A DNA stretch of 64,000 bases from Actinostola sp. cb2023 (GCA_033675265.1 JAUJYZ010000584.1:394501-458500); one strand, 5' to 3'. Positions 22,967 to 31,823 are shown, numbered from the stretch's first letter. Numbers and translations: made by a program. Notes: generated from the sequence alone by a model not told the origin.

Positions 22967-23875
22967 ATGAGTTTGTTTATTAATAGCAATTTCCCCAAAC
23001 ACAAAGACATTAGGCTTATTATTGCTAAAATAGATGATACTTATCTGCAGATTAAAGAAGATTATTTTCCGAGAAAAAAAGCCACAATAGAGGACTTAAT
23101 AAAATTACTCAAGAAATTAGAAAAAAAATTAATAGTTAAAGCCAAAAATCAAGATGCCGTAAACAACATTTATTTTTTGAACTTACTCCACGAAACGGTT
23201 ATTAAAATATCTACATGCTTAGCTTCCATGGGAATTAGCTTGATAATCGAATTTCCTATACCTTCTTTGGACATTAAAAATTTAAAAGAAGAATGGTTTG
23301 TTTACTCGCCTTGGGTTGTTGCTCTCTACGGAAACACATCGACAGTTCGCCAACGGGCCATAGGAATTATTAATCCTTCTCTTAACCTCATAGAAAGACA
23401 AAAAGCCAATCGCCAGTTTATTTGGCCGCAAACTCAAGGAATAACTTTTTATGAGATAGGGGACACTACGGACGAAAAGGGCACCTTGCCTTCCATTCCC
23501 ACGCCCCTTTGGAACCCAGATCAAATTATGACTCCCAACACAATAAATCTAACCGCTGGGTTAAATATGGAATTAGTAAAGAATTTCGAAATTATGGTGG
23601 CCAAAAACAAAACTGGTAATTATATTGTTCGCACCGGGCCACCCAATGTTAAAATGTATAATTTACAACCCGGGTTTGCTTCTACAGAATTAGAATACTA
23701 TGAAAATTATATGTTTGAACACGTATCTTCCTTTATTAAACATCCAATTCCTTCTGCCAGTGATAAAGATCAAGAAAGAAAGAAAAGTAGATTACTGGGG
23801 ACCCCTTCTGCAGATATAGACATTAAAATGGGGGCCATTTGCGGGACCTCTTATGGAAAGCATATCGATTCTTAA
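22967..23875 (+). CDS. Hypothetical viral protein, 302 residues
   Basis: An intact frame preceded by a 150-base AT-rich spacer that probably holds divergent promoters for it and the gene ending at 21959. The N-terminal third is rich in lysine and leucine and predicted helical (LIKLLKKLEKKLIVK). The middle is beta-like with WVVALYGNTSTVRQRAIG, and there is no membrane segment. I do not recognise the family. Its place directly upstream of the clamp gene is where ASFV carries E184L/E183L, but there is no visible similarity. Confidence 0.6.
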   Translation: MSLFINSNFPKHKDIRLIIAKIDDTYLQIKEDYFPRKKATIEDLIKLLKKLEKKLIVKAKNQDAVNNIYFLNLLHETVIKISTCLASMGISLIIEFPIPSLDIKNLKEEWFVYSPWVVALYGNTSTVRQRAIGIINPSLNLIERQKANRQFIWPQTQGITFYEIGDTTDEKGTLPSIPTPLWNPDQIMTPNTINLTAGLNMELVKNFEIMVAKNKTGNYIVRTGPPNVKMYNLQPGFASTELEYYENYMFEHVSSFIKHPIPSASDKDQERKKSRLLGTPSADIDIKMGAICGTSYGKHIDS

Positions 23876-23879
23876 TTAT

Positions 23880-24633
23880 ATGTTAATCCTTAATCCATCA
23901 GATTTAAAATCTTTAGTATCTTTTTTGAGGACGTTTAGAAGCCATCAGATTGTACTTAGCTTTGAACACGTCCTTAAGGTTTATGCCATTGATGTTGAAT
24001 CTGTTAATTTTCTTAAAGCTGAGGTAAAAATAAAACAAGACACCCCACTTAATTTTGCAATTAAAGTTAGATTGGACGATCTTAAAAAAGCGTTCAATAG
24101 TATGGACAAAGAAGCGGCACCGTCTTTGGAAATTACTCTCAATAAAAAAGAATTAAGGTTGGTGGCTTTGTTCACCTTTCCGGGGGGCAGCAGAACAATA
24201 CAAGTTTGTATACTTTATCAGGCCATGGACGCCCAATACATCGTGGGAAGAAATATCATTTCCATTGTCTTGGACGATGTCTCAAAAAGCTTTTAAGAAA
24301 AGCTTCTCCAACCAAGGGCAAATAGAAAGGTATGTTTATATTACTTCTACGCCCAAGCGTCTTATATTGGAAACAAATAAAATGCATCGGGTGGTTTGTA
24401 ATGAAACTTTTAAAGATCCCAAGTCTATAAAATTATACAGCGATGGCCCTCAAGAATTTCTTATAAGTTTAGATTTAATTAAAAGAAATCTCAACTTTCC
24501 AACATGTAAAGAATTAACTATAAAATGTTCGAAAGATGCCCTTCAGTTAGAAAGGTGTCAAGATACGATGTATGTGATTATTAGAACAATAAATAAGCCT
24601 TTATCCGAACAGGGTACCTTTGAATCCAGTTAA
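23880..24633 (+). pseudogene. PCNA-like DNA sliding clamp, E301R-like (frameshifted)
   Basis: Two overlapping frames (to 24296 and from 24265) together cover about 250 residues, the size of a clamp monomer. The first carries the typical domain 1 pattern (FLRTFRSHQIVLSF, then VYAIDVESVNFL). The second carries a domain 2-like pattern (CKELTIKCSKDALQL). The change of frame falls near 24285 by an A-run. Clamps tether the replicative polymerase to DNA. Its neighbours to the right match the ASFV order after E301R, which supports the call. The start overlaps the end of the preceding gene in another frame. Confidence 0.7.
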
Positions 24634-24957
24634 TTTTATTTGGGCACTTCGGGCCCACGTCTGTGCTTCTCTTGCAGAGGTTAATGTTTTTCGATCGTTC
24701 ACTCCCGGCACAACAAAAGACATACCATTCAAAGGCTCCCACAACACAACATTACCAAACTTGGATTGCATGTGTCTTAACACTCCAGTTATATTTTGTT
24801 TATGGGTATTGACATAAAAATAACAGGAACTAAACAAAACATTTTTTTGACTTACAATAGAATCTCCTTTATTTAATGTAAATTCCTCCCATTTTATTTG
24901 GCGCCATATTAAAAATATAACGACAATTATAATAATCAGGACCGTAAGGTATACCAT
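24601..24957 (-). CDS. Small N-terminally anchored membrane protein (positional match to E146L)
   Basis: A 118-residue protein with a strongly hydrophobic N-terminus (VLIIIIVVIFLIW, residues about 5-18) and a soluble remainder including SFVVPGVNDRK. It is intact, converges on the clamp gene with a 33-base overlap, and starts three bases from the stop of the next minus-strand gene. In ASFV the gene between the clamp (E301R) and E199L is E146L, also a small protein with an N-terminal membrane segment. The assignment is by size, topology and position. Sequence similarity is not established. Confidence 0.6.
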   Translation of the reverse strand: MVYLTVLIIIIVVIFLIWRQIKWEEFTLNKGDSIVSQKNVLFSSCYFYVNTHKQNITGVLRHMQSKFGNVVLWEPLNGMSFVVPGVNDRKTLTSAREAQTWARSAQIKLTGFKGTLFG

Positions 24958-24960
24958 ATA

Positions 24961-25407
24961 TTACGCTATTGACAAAATAATTACAGCAAAAAGTAATATT
25001 AGTATTACTTCATATTTTGTACCATAGGATCCGCCGCATTTTAATTCTTGTGACATCTCGGCTATATTTTTATTACCTGCAATGTTAGATAAGTTCTGAC
25101 AAATAGTAACATTCGAAGGGCATTTTGCTACAACACTAGGCTTATAGGCCCACGTAGATCTGCATGGCCCAAAAGAACAGTGTGGATAAGGTACATTAGA
25201 ATTTACACATGCACAAATGGCCGAGTTGGGGGAAGAACTGCAATAAGTTCGGCGACCTTTGTAATATTCGCTACAGCGGCTTCCTATTACACCGTCATCT
25301 TGTATTGTATTTTCTCCTTTAATCGACCTTAACAGTAAACTATAAATAGGTAAACGATCAACATCCGAAATAGCTGTAAATATTGTTTGTACTTTTCCGC
25401 ATGTCAT
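24961..25407 (-). CDS. Cys-rich C-terminally anchored membrane protein, E199L / entry-fusion-like
   Basis: A 148-residue protein with about eleven cysteines and a C-terminal hydrophobic anchor (VILILLFAVIILSIA). The region CPSNVTICQNLSNI followed by a later Cys shows the spacing of the poxvirus A16/G9/J5 group, to which ASFV E199L has been compared. In those viruses such proteins sit in the inner envelope and act in membrane fusion at entry. It is intact, and its start is only 20 bases from the divergent dUTPase start, so the two probably share a promoter region. Position between the E146L-like gene and dUTPase matches ASFV. Confidence 0.7.
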   Translation of the reverse strand: MTCGKVQTIFTAISDVDRLPIYSLLLRSIKGENTIQDDGVIGSRCSEYYKGRRTYCSSSPNSAICACVNSNVPYPHCSFGPCRSTWAYKPSVVAKCPSNVTICQNLSNIAGNKNIAEMSQELKCGGSYGTKYEVILILLFAVIILSIA

Positions 25408-25427
25408 TTATATGAATTGAATTATAA

Positions 25428-25931
25428 ATGTTACCTACTTTCATTACACCTAAGCCCCCCAATATGGATGTTTATATTTTTGATCCGTACGGTTTTTATA
25501 AATCAGATTCTAATCCTCGGTGTGATGCAGGCATCGATGTTATTTGTATCAAAAGAACCGTTATAGAACCCGGCAATATTGTTTTTGCTGATATTGGTAT
25601 AAAATGTAGAATGGTACAAGATAATTATCTCCAAGCGTTTAGATTTATGGCCAGGTCTGGAGCTTTAAAAAGCTCTAGCAAACCCAAAGTTATAAGCAGC
25701 CTTATAGATTCGGGATATGAGGGGTATCTTTCTATTCCCTGTATAAATTATTCTAACCATACGGTAATCATAGAAAAAGGAGATTCTATTGGGCAAATGG
25801 TCCCTTTAAACGGCAGTGTGCCACGATCCATTGTTGTCCATGAAGACTTCTCACCCAAATCTTTAAGAGGGTCTTGTGGGTTTGGAAGTACGGGAAATAG
25901 CAGATCAGCGTATAATAGCATAAATAATTAA
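25428..25931 (+). CDS. dUTP diphosphatase (dUTPase), E165R-like
   Basis: A 167-residue trimeric-type dUTPase with all five motifs: I DAGIDV (residues 33-38), II ARSGAL (75-80), III LIDSGYEGYLSI (92-103), IV GDSIGQ (118-123) and V RGSCGFGSTG (147-156). The enzyme converts dUTP to dUMP and pyrophosphate, lowering uracil misincorporation and feeding dTMP synthesis. Deviations from the usual pattern are S for Q/R-type residues in motif IV and the altered G-S-T-G loop order in motif V, but catalytic Asp and Tyr positions are present. The frame is intact. A second copy starting at 30777 lacks motif I. Its 3' end overlaps the convergent membrane-protein gene by 27 bases. Confidence 0.9.
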   Translation: MLPTFITPKPPNMDVYIFDPYGFYKSDSNPRCDAGIDVICIKRTVIEPGNIVFADIGIKCRMVQDNYLQAFRFMARSGALKSSSKPKVISSLIDSGYEGYLSIPCINYSNHTVIIEKGDSIGQMVPLNGSVPRSIVVHEDFSPKSLRGSCGFGSTGNSRSAYNSINN

Positions 25932-26594
25932 AGTAAATATAAACATTACAAACAAGGCAATGCCGCCCACCACATACAGGAGATTATCTCCTAAGCCCGT
26001 TATAATATTGGTTATAAAATTTAAAGGATTCTCTGACTTTGTATCAGACGACTGGGCCGCAGCTCTAGAAACTGCCTGAACTTTACTTATAAAGCTACCC
26101 GTGCCCTGAACACATTTTCCTATTTTTTCGGCCGCCGTTTCTTGCGCCACATCCTGTACAAAATGATTGGATCCTTCAATTGTAATATTATTTAATGAGG
26201 TTGTCGTGCCCACGCATCGTTGTACGGCGTTTATCACATCTCTAGAAAACGTTTCTTTTACCATAGAAATATCTGAAGTGGGGGCGGCTGCGCTCATCCA
26301 GCCAAGCCCGGCCACATCTTCTTTTTTAACGCTCTGTTTTACATTCTCTTTTATTTTATCATTGAGAGATTGACTCATTTCTAAGCTGCTAATGCAGGGT
26401 GCGTTGACCGTAACTTTAGACTCTTAACGTATGTTTTTAACATTATGCCCATCTCCTCGTATAGTTAACGTGTTGCCAGCTTTGGCTGTAGAAATACAGG
26501 TTTGAGCTTGGCTAGAAATAGTATAAGATATTTGTTTGATGACACTGCTTATGGACGTATCGGCCTTTGTGGTCTTACTTGATGATCCACCCAT
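25905..26594 (-). pseudogene. Myristoylated membrane protein, E248R / poxvirus L1-F9-like (frameshifted)
   Basis: It starts with MGGSSSK, a good N-myristoylation signal, at 26594. It continues to about 26430 and resumes in another frame to 25905. It has conserved-looking cysteines (QTCIS, QRCVG, GKCVQG) and a C-terminal membrane segment (VVGGIALFVMFIFTLIIYAI). This layout is that of ASFV E248R and poxvirus L1/F9, inner-envelope proteins needed for entry. The break lies at about 26380-26430, and the duplicated copy (31134-31823) has the same break, so it predates the duplication. It follows dUTPase as in ASFV, though on the opposite strand to that expected. Confidence 0.75.
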
Positions 26595-26655
26595 ATATAA
26601 AATTACATATGCTACAAAGAACGAAATAAAAAATGACTGTGAATACGTATTTATA

Positions 26656-27036
26656 ATGGAATACATTAAAGAAATCAAGACAGTCAATTTTTTCCACGAC
26701 AACCTGGTCAAGAACAACAGCCATGTGTGGCATAAACATATTTGTTCTATTTGCGGGAGTGTTTACAAGCATATTCACCCTATTAGATCAGACAGCCATC
26801 AGGAAGCATTTGCCTTAACAGACAGAAACATTGCCTCGGGGGCTGGTTTGGCTTGCCGAGTGTGTAAAACTTTGCCCAACCTGAACACTATTTTACGTGA
26901 AAAAATTGTTAAGACGATTAAAAATAGAAATGAATCTTATTCCTCTAAAATTCACAGTAATATTGAAGTCTCACCATCCCCAGCAAAACAACACTCCTAC
27001 GGCGGCCATAGATGGTTCAAGCAAAAGAAATGGTAA
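26656..27036 (+). CDS. Hypothetical Cys/His protein overlapping RNase H
   Basis: A frame of 126 residues with CSICGSVYKHIH and a second Cys pair (ACRVC), a possible single zinc site. The start is divergent from the myristoylated-protein start 61 bases away. The 3' third overlaps the RNase H frame. Copy 2 has a changed G-run (32069-32077) that breaks the frame. Copy 3 begins inside it at 33656. No family recognised. Confidence 0.5.
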   Translation: MEYIKEIKTVNFFHDNLVKNNSHVWHKHICSICGSVYKHIHPIRSDSHQEAFALTDRNIASGAGLACRVCKTLPNLNTILREKIVKTIKNRNESYSSKIHSNIEVSPSPAKQHSYGGHRWFKQKKW

Positions 27037-27503
27037 ACCGGACGCCACAGCCGCTTACGGAGGAATATTTAGTGCAGGAATTTTGCACAATCTTGCTTTT
27101 TGCGGACCGGTAGAACCTTTAACTTATACCTCTACTAATACTTGTTTACCCTATGTTTTACCGTCCAACAATAGAGGTGAATATTTAGCCGCTCTTCAAG
27201 CTATAAGAATTGCTAAAGCCAACGGTGTTAAAAAAATAACAATACTTACAGATTCTTTTATATTGTATGAAACTATTAATAAATGGTATAGCACCAAAGC
27301 CGGAAAAGAATAAAAAAAAAAAAAACTTAGATCTTATAGAACTTATTATTAAAGAAATACCCCCTACCTTTTCGTGGCAATGGACTAGAGGGCATCTTAA
27401 CGATGGATCGATTGAAGCTCAGTTGAATAATATAGCTGATAAATTAGCAAAAGATGGATACAAACAAGCCATTATCTACCATCCCACAGGTACGCTTAGA
27501 TAG
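26930..27503 (+). pseudogene. Ribonuclease H type 1 (frameshift at poly-A)
   Basis: The RNase H1 catalytic acidic residues are visible in order: D in AAIDGSS, E in NRGEYLAAL, D in ILTDSF and D in NNIADKLA, with TRGHLNDG before the last. The enzyme cleaves RNA in RNA/DNA hybrids, for instance replication primers. The frame shifts in a 14-A run at 27311-27326. The three copies differ in the bases just before the run, and none stays in frame, so the break may be true decay or a homopolymer sequencing error. RNase H is not among the ASFV genes I know, but such enzymes occur in other large DNA viruses. Confidence 0.85.
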
Positions 27504-27906
27504 AATTTGTCTTTTTTTTAAATACTTACCCGCCGACCAGGCCAAACAAATGGAAAAAGACTGTTACAACGTAGTAATTCGTAAATGTTTACGCAACGAA
27601 CTAAGGTCGTGGAACGATCCGGCTTTTTTAGGTAAGTATTCTTTGCGGTGCCATATTATGCTTAGAGCTCTTCATAAAGGATTATCTCCGCGACCCGATC
27701 AGTCCATGAAAGATATTTATCCCGAACTTTTTACTGCGCCGAAACCCACAGAAGTTCACACGTCTAAAACTTCTAGATTGTATCGTTGTCCTTCGTGTGG
27801 CGGCCGTAGAACTTCCTATTGACTGGCGCAAACAAGAGCGGCCGACGAGGGCATTACTATAATTTGCTCGTGTGAAGAATGTGGAACTACATTTAGAACA
27901 AGTTAA
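27454..27906 (+). pseudogene. Transcription elongation factor TFIIS, I243L-like, with in-frame TGA
   Basis: 150 codons covering the central domain (KDCYNVVIRKCLRNELRSW) and the C-terminal zinc ribbon: CPSCGG, the acidic-loop motif QTRAADEG, then CEECGTTF. TFIIS reactivates backtracked RNA polymerase through the D-E pair of that loop. A TGA at 27820-27822 falls inside the ribbon between the first Cys pair and the loop, so translation would lose the catalytic hairpin. The same TGA is in both other copies (33056, 34719). The N-terminal domain is short or missing. The start overlaps the RNase H 3' end by 50 bases in another frame. Confidence 0.85.
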
Positions 27907-27916
27907 ATTTGAATAA

Positions 27917-28813
27917 ATGAGTGTTAAAGAATTGGAAACAAAATGGTATCTTATTTCACCCAATAAATCACGCACAACGCGGCCTCCTCTTGAGATGCCA
28001 CTATTTTGTAAAGTAGGTAGTGATAAACTTATAATAGATGTTACAGAACACATCACTACCGACGGTGTAACTTATAATTATGATAAAATTCCTTTTGTAC
28101 AAGTTCTCCCGTGTAATTTTATAGCACTGGGATCAAAAAATATAAAAATAATGCATTTAGAAATGACTTGGCTGCTTAAGCCGCCAGGTAAAAATATTAA
28201 TTCAAGGCCGCCTCAACTTATTCCTATAACTTGGGAAGTAGATATAAATGCGCCAGAAATTATTGATGTCACGAACAACATATCCATACAATATGGAGAA
28301 AAAATAAATTATTATTTCGACGACCAGCCTATGGTAAAAACTTCTTGGTCGGGCCAAGTCGATGCTTTTACACGCACCTACGCTCAGGTAGCAACGGCCG
28401 CCATACCTTTGCCAAATCCCGAACCTTCGCATTCTTATAGGCCGCCCGCTAAAAAGCGCAAACATCATCACGACAACGTGCCGTTTATGGAAGAATTAGT
28501 ATCTATTAACCTTCCTGATAGTTTTAAATGGTTTATGGACAATATCAAAGTATTAGATAATTTATGTTTGGACTGTTACAACGGGCATAGCATTGTAGTG
28601 GACGATTACGGAGATCTGGCCGAATTTCTGTGCCGGGAATGCATCAAACAATTAAGTGTTATAATTCCTACGCCCCTTTGTAAAAATTGCAACATAAATA
28701 GCTTAGGTATTGGAACTTTAGGCCTAAACAACAGCTGCAATGGATGTATGAATCCCAACTTTAAAAAAAACTTATTTAGTTTTTTGAGATTAGCCGACAT
28801 ATGTCGTTTCTAG
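27917..28813 (+). CDS. Hypothetical viral protein, 298 residues, with C-terminal CxxC pairs
   Basis: An intact frame starting 10 bases after the TFIIS stop, so probably expressed from the same region. The N-terminal half is beta-rich. The middle has a basic stretch that could be a nuclear localisation signal (PPAKKRKHHH). The C-terminal third has four CxxC pairs (CLDC, CREC, CKNC, CNGC), enough for two zinc sites. Zinc-ribbon late transcription factors of large DNA viruses look like this in outline, but I cannot assign it. The third-unit copy (34816-35712) appears intact. The second is cut at the 33655 junction. Confidence 0.65.
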   Translation: MSVKELETKWYLISPNKSRTTRPPLEMPLFCKVGSDKLIIDVTEHITTDGVTYNYDKIPFVQVLPCNFIALGSKNIKIMHLEMTWLLKPPGKNINSRPPQLIPITWEVDINAPEIIDVTNNISIQYGEKINYYFDDQPMVKTSWSGQVDAFTRTYAQVATAAIPLPNPEPSHSYRPPAKKRKHHHDNVPFMEELVSINLPDSFKWFMDNIKVLDNLCLDCYNGHSIVVDDYGDLAEFLCRECIKQLSVIIPTPLCKNCNINSLGIGTLGLNNSCNGCMNPNFKKNLFSFLRLADICRF

Positions 28814-28842
28814 TATCACTGCGTAGAGGTTCTCAATCGATA

Positions 28843-28881
28843 CCGTGTGTGCGTGCGTGTATGCGTGCGTGCGGTGCAACG
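28843..28881. repeat. GTGC-rich microsatellite
   Basis: Alternating GTGTGCGTGC and GCGGTGC repeats between two convergent genes. The copy at 35742-35792 is longer and has different unit counts, so it is a useful marker that the copies are distinct molecules. Confidence 0.85.
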
Positions 28882-28894
28882 GTGCGGTGCGTAT

Positions 28895-29494
28895 TTAATT
28901 GAGTGCTTTTTCTTGCTCGTCTGCGGCAGCTCCCCAGTCTTCCTCGTTGGGCATGGACCATTCGTCGATCTCGATCTTTGGCTTCTTCACATTTTCTTCC
29001 TCGACGGAGTTCTTCCTTTTTGATGCCTCATCAACTTTCTCGGCTGCGGCATTATCAAGAATGGCCTGTGCTTTCTTTGCATCTTCAGCAATAATGGTCT
29101 GTTCTATTATCCTGAGTGCCTCCTCGTCGAATACCTTCTGGCTGTTGACCCTTACACGGTTTTCCTCTGCTAGGAACATTGGAAGAGTTGACAAAGCAAT
29201 TGGATAGATGTGTGTACGAGTGCACAGGTTCTTGGCCTTGCCGAGTACCGTCAGGCACAGGGGTCCCCATTTGCATGCTGAAGATACAGTCACATGTACA
29301 TAGCGGCAAAACTTCGGATCTTTCCTGTTGCACCTCCCTCTTGCGTTGTGTCTACAGCACTCTACTGTGTTTTTGCGCATAGCCTGATGCCAAGCATCCA
29401 ATCTGTCATCTGGATGAAGTTTGTCACACCTTTTCTTACCGCATTGTCCAAATGTCAAATACTCCTCGCAAAGAACTGTCTTCACGTACGCCAT
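28895..29494 (-). CDS. CCCH zinc-finger protein (199 residues)
   Basis: Three Cys/His clusters: CEEYLTFGQCGKKRCDKLH (C-x8-C-x4-C-x3-H), one starting CRHNARGRC and ending CRYVH, and one starting CKWGPLC and ending CTRTH. They are followed by a helical, acidic/lysine-rich tail. The first cluster fits the CCCH RNA-binding finger type. Base composition is clearly richer in G and C than its viral neighbours, so it may have been acquired from a cellular host. The third-unit copy (35806-36406) has a small indel at 35941 that changes the frame of its C-terminal third. Confidence 0.7.
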   Translation of the reverse strand: MAYVKTVLCEEYLTFGQCGKKRCDKLHPDDRLDAWHQAMRKNTVECCRHNARGRCNRKDPKFCRYVHVTVSSACKWGPLCLTVLGKAKNLCTRTHIYPIALSTLPMFLAEENRVRVNSQKVFDEEALRIIEQTIIAEDAKKAQAILDNAAAEKVDEASKRKNSVEEENVKKPKIEIDEWSMPNEEDWGAAADEQEKALN

Positions 29495-29563
29495 TTTTTG
29501 GTTACCTTTTTTAATTATTTTTGCAGTATTTTTCTTCCCACGCTACTGCCCATACAGAATTTT

Positions 29564-29848
29564 TCAGTTGTAGAAAAGAATAGGAACCGGAGAACGCCCG
29601 TGCTGTTTATACCACCCTATAAAACTTTGTGGCCCGAGGCGCAATAAGGAAGTTTTGCCGTCATAAAAAACTGCGACATGCCTTTTGTTTAAAGCTGCGG
29701 ACGACCGCACTAAAGTATATCCATTAAATTTGCCCGATATTTTATTTAAGGGATTTGGACCAGAAAAATTGTAATTTGGTTGAGAATGCAATAAAAGTAA
29801 AATAATCCAAAATATGATAAATTGTATTTGTACGGCTTTAGAAAACAT
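29564..29848 (-). CDS. Small protein with N-terminal hydrophobic segment
   Basis: 94 residues from the ATG at 29846-29848. The hydrophobic stretch IQFIIFWIILLLL near the start could be a signal peptide or anchor. The remainder is soluble and basic. A longer frame to 29890 exists but the extra residues overlap the divergent start at 29860. An identical copy is at 36476-36760. No family recognised. Confidence 0.5.
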   Translation of the reverse strand: MFSKAVQIQFIIFWIILLLLHSQPNYNFSGPNPLNKISGKFNGYTLVRSSAALNKRHVAVFYDGKTSLLRLGPQSFIGWYKQHGRSPVPILFYN

Positions 29849-29859
29849 AATATGAATAG

Positions 29860-30776
29860 ATGGATAACTGGAGCGACAATCGCAGAACATCAGCTATTCT
29901 AATTTTCAAGGGAAATACCAACAATCTTCTTTACACACTCAGACCTAAAAATTCTGCGGCTGCTACCAGCGGCTGCGGCATTGGCAACGACCTTCTGACT
30001 TCATCACAAATAGGCGCTATCTTAAGATTCCACGTCATTTTTACCATAAGGCGCATTTTAAACGATTTGGAAGTGCCGTTGCCATGGGGTAATACTTTTG
30101 TTTGGGACGGCACTCGATACAATAAAAGCTCTTTTACAAGGTTGTGCAATGAGTTTGGCGTAAAAAACCCTGACTTCAGATTCAAAGGACAATCGTCTGA
30201 CGTATTTAGCTTCCATTACACTTCTTATAAAGATTCCCTCACTGGTTACTATAAAAGCACCCACCAGAGCAGAAGACAATACAATTGGTTCATACCAGCA
30301 AAAAGCATTGGCATAACAAGAGCAGGAATGAGTCGATTGAATCAAAGCATAGAAGCTTTCGTCTATTGCATCTTAGGAGCACAAGTAAACACGCGATCTA
30401 GCATCGTAGATAATTTTGGCCCCTCAAGAGAAACACAAGATGTTTTCTTAAAATTATTCGAAAGCGCTATCATTGAAAAAGACATCTCTAAAAGCATCCA
30501 AAGATACCAAATGGCAGTGAATAAAGTAAAACTAGATTTAGCCATCTCGCCTGGATGCTGGCTGTTGCCGTCAAATCTAATAGTAAACGCTCATTCAGTT
30601 GCCGGATATAATAATAAACTGCAGCGCGCGACGGACACTATGCAATTCGGCATAAATAATATTAACAACGAAATAAAATCAGTTGATCCTCAGAATAAAT
30701 GGGTTTCAAAAGTTGTTCATCAATCTCCAACAATACCACCGCCGCCACCACCCATAAAAAAATATATATCTGCAGC
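29860..30776 (+). pseudogene. Hybrid frame: 33-residue leader joined to truncated terminal-repeat protein
   Basis: The first 33 codons (MDNWSDNRRTSAILIFKGN and on) faintly resemble the start of a Nudix hydrolase. At 29957 the frame passes straight into the terminal-repeat copy of the gene at 18407, beginning at its AATSGCGIG segment. It continues through the Pro run and ends soon after the 30777 junction with the duplicated dUTPase. The same leader and junction occur at 36772-36869, so the leader was cut by the terminal repeat before the duplications. It is a rearrangement product rather than a native gene. Confidence 0.7.
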
Positions 30777-30777
30777 A
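29957..30777 (-). repeat. Internal partial copy of the terminal repeat
   Basis: It matches the right terminal repeat from its inner edge (36869) up to CTGCAGCA (37690) and lacks the outer 469 bases, including the C2HC finger gene and the tip. It forms the end of duplication unit 1. Confidence 0.9.
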
Positions 30778-31160
30778 TCAAAAGAACCGTTATAGAACCC
30801 GGCAATATTGTTTTTGCTGATATTGGTATAAAATGTAGAATGGTACAAGATAATTATCTCCAAGCGTTTAGATTTATGGCCAGGTCTGGAGCTTTAAAAA
30901 GCTCTAGCAAACCCAAAGTTATAAGCAGCCTTATAGATTCGGGATATGAGGGGTATCTTTCTATTCCCTGTATAAATTATTCTAACCATACGGTAATCAT
31001 AGAAAAAGGAGATTCTATTGGGCAAATGGTCCCTTTAAACGGCAGTGTGCCACGATCCATTGTTGTCCATGAAGACTTCTCACCCAAATCTTTAAGAGGG
31101 TCTTGTGGGTTTGGAAGTACGGGAAATAGCAGATCAGCGTATAATAGCATAAATAATTAA
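30777..31160 (+). pseudogene. dUTPase copy 2, lacking the N-terminus
   Basis: It begins inside the gene after motif I; motifs II-V are unchanged. An open frame from 30699 fuses terminal-repeat sequence to it, but that is a by-product of the junction. Without the motif I aspartate it should not be an active dUTPase. Confidence 0.85.
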
Positions 31161-31823
31161 AGTAAATATAAACATTACAAACAAGGCAATGCCGCCCACC
31201 ACATACAGGAGATTATCTCCTAAGCCCGTTATAATATTGGTTATAAAATTTAAAGGATTCTCTGACTTTGTATCAGACGACTGGGCCGCAGCTCTAGAAA
31301 CTGCCTGAACTTTACTTATAAAGCTACCCGTGCCCTGAACACATTTTCCTATTTTTTCGGCCGCCGTTTCTTGCGCCACATCCTGTACAAAATGATTGGA
31401 TCCTTCAATTGTAATATTATTTAATGAGGTTGTCGTGCCCACGCATCGTTGTACGGCGTTTATCACATCTCTAGAAAACGTTTCTTTTACCATAGAAATA
31501 TCTGAAGTGGGGGCGGCTGCGCTCATCCAGCCAAGCCCGGCCACATCTTCTTTTTTAACGCTCTGTTTTACATTCTCTTTTATTTTATCATTGAGAGATT
31601 GACTCATTTCTAAGCTGCTAATGCAGGGTGCGTTGACCGTAACTTTAGACTCTTAACGTATGTTTTTAACATTATGCCCATCTCCTCGTATAGTTAACGT
31701 GTTGCCAGCTTTGGCTGTAGAAATACAGGTTTGAGCTTGGCTAGAAATAGTATAAGATATTTGTTTGATGACACTGCTTATGGACGTATCGGCCTTTGTG
31801 GTCTTACTTGATGATCCACCCAT
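31134..31823 (-). pseudogene. Myristoylated membrane protein copy 2
   Basis: Copy of 25905-26594 with the same internal frameshift and no new break that I can see. Confidence 0.75.

Noticed and set aside
24961..26594. Poxvirus rather than asfarvirus origin
   Set aside because: The two membrane proteins have poxvirus relatives, but gene order and the RPB1 motif wording fit the ASFV lineage better.
27454..27906. Alternative genetic code or selenocysteine at the TFIIS TGA
   Set aside because: A TAA and several frameshifts interrupt other genes of the element. No recoding signal is evident.
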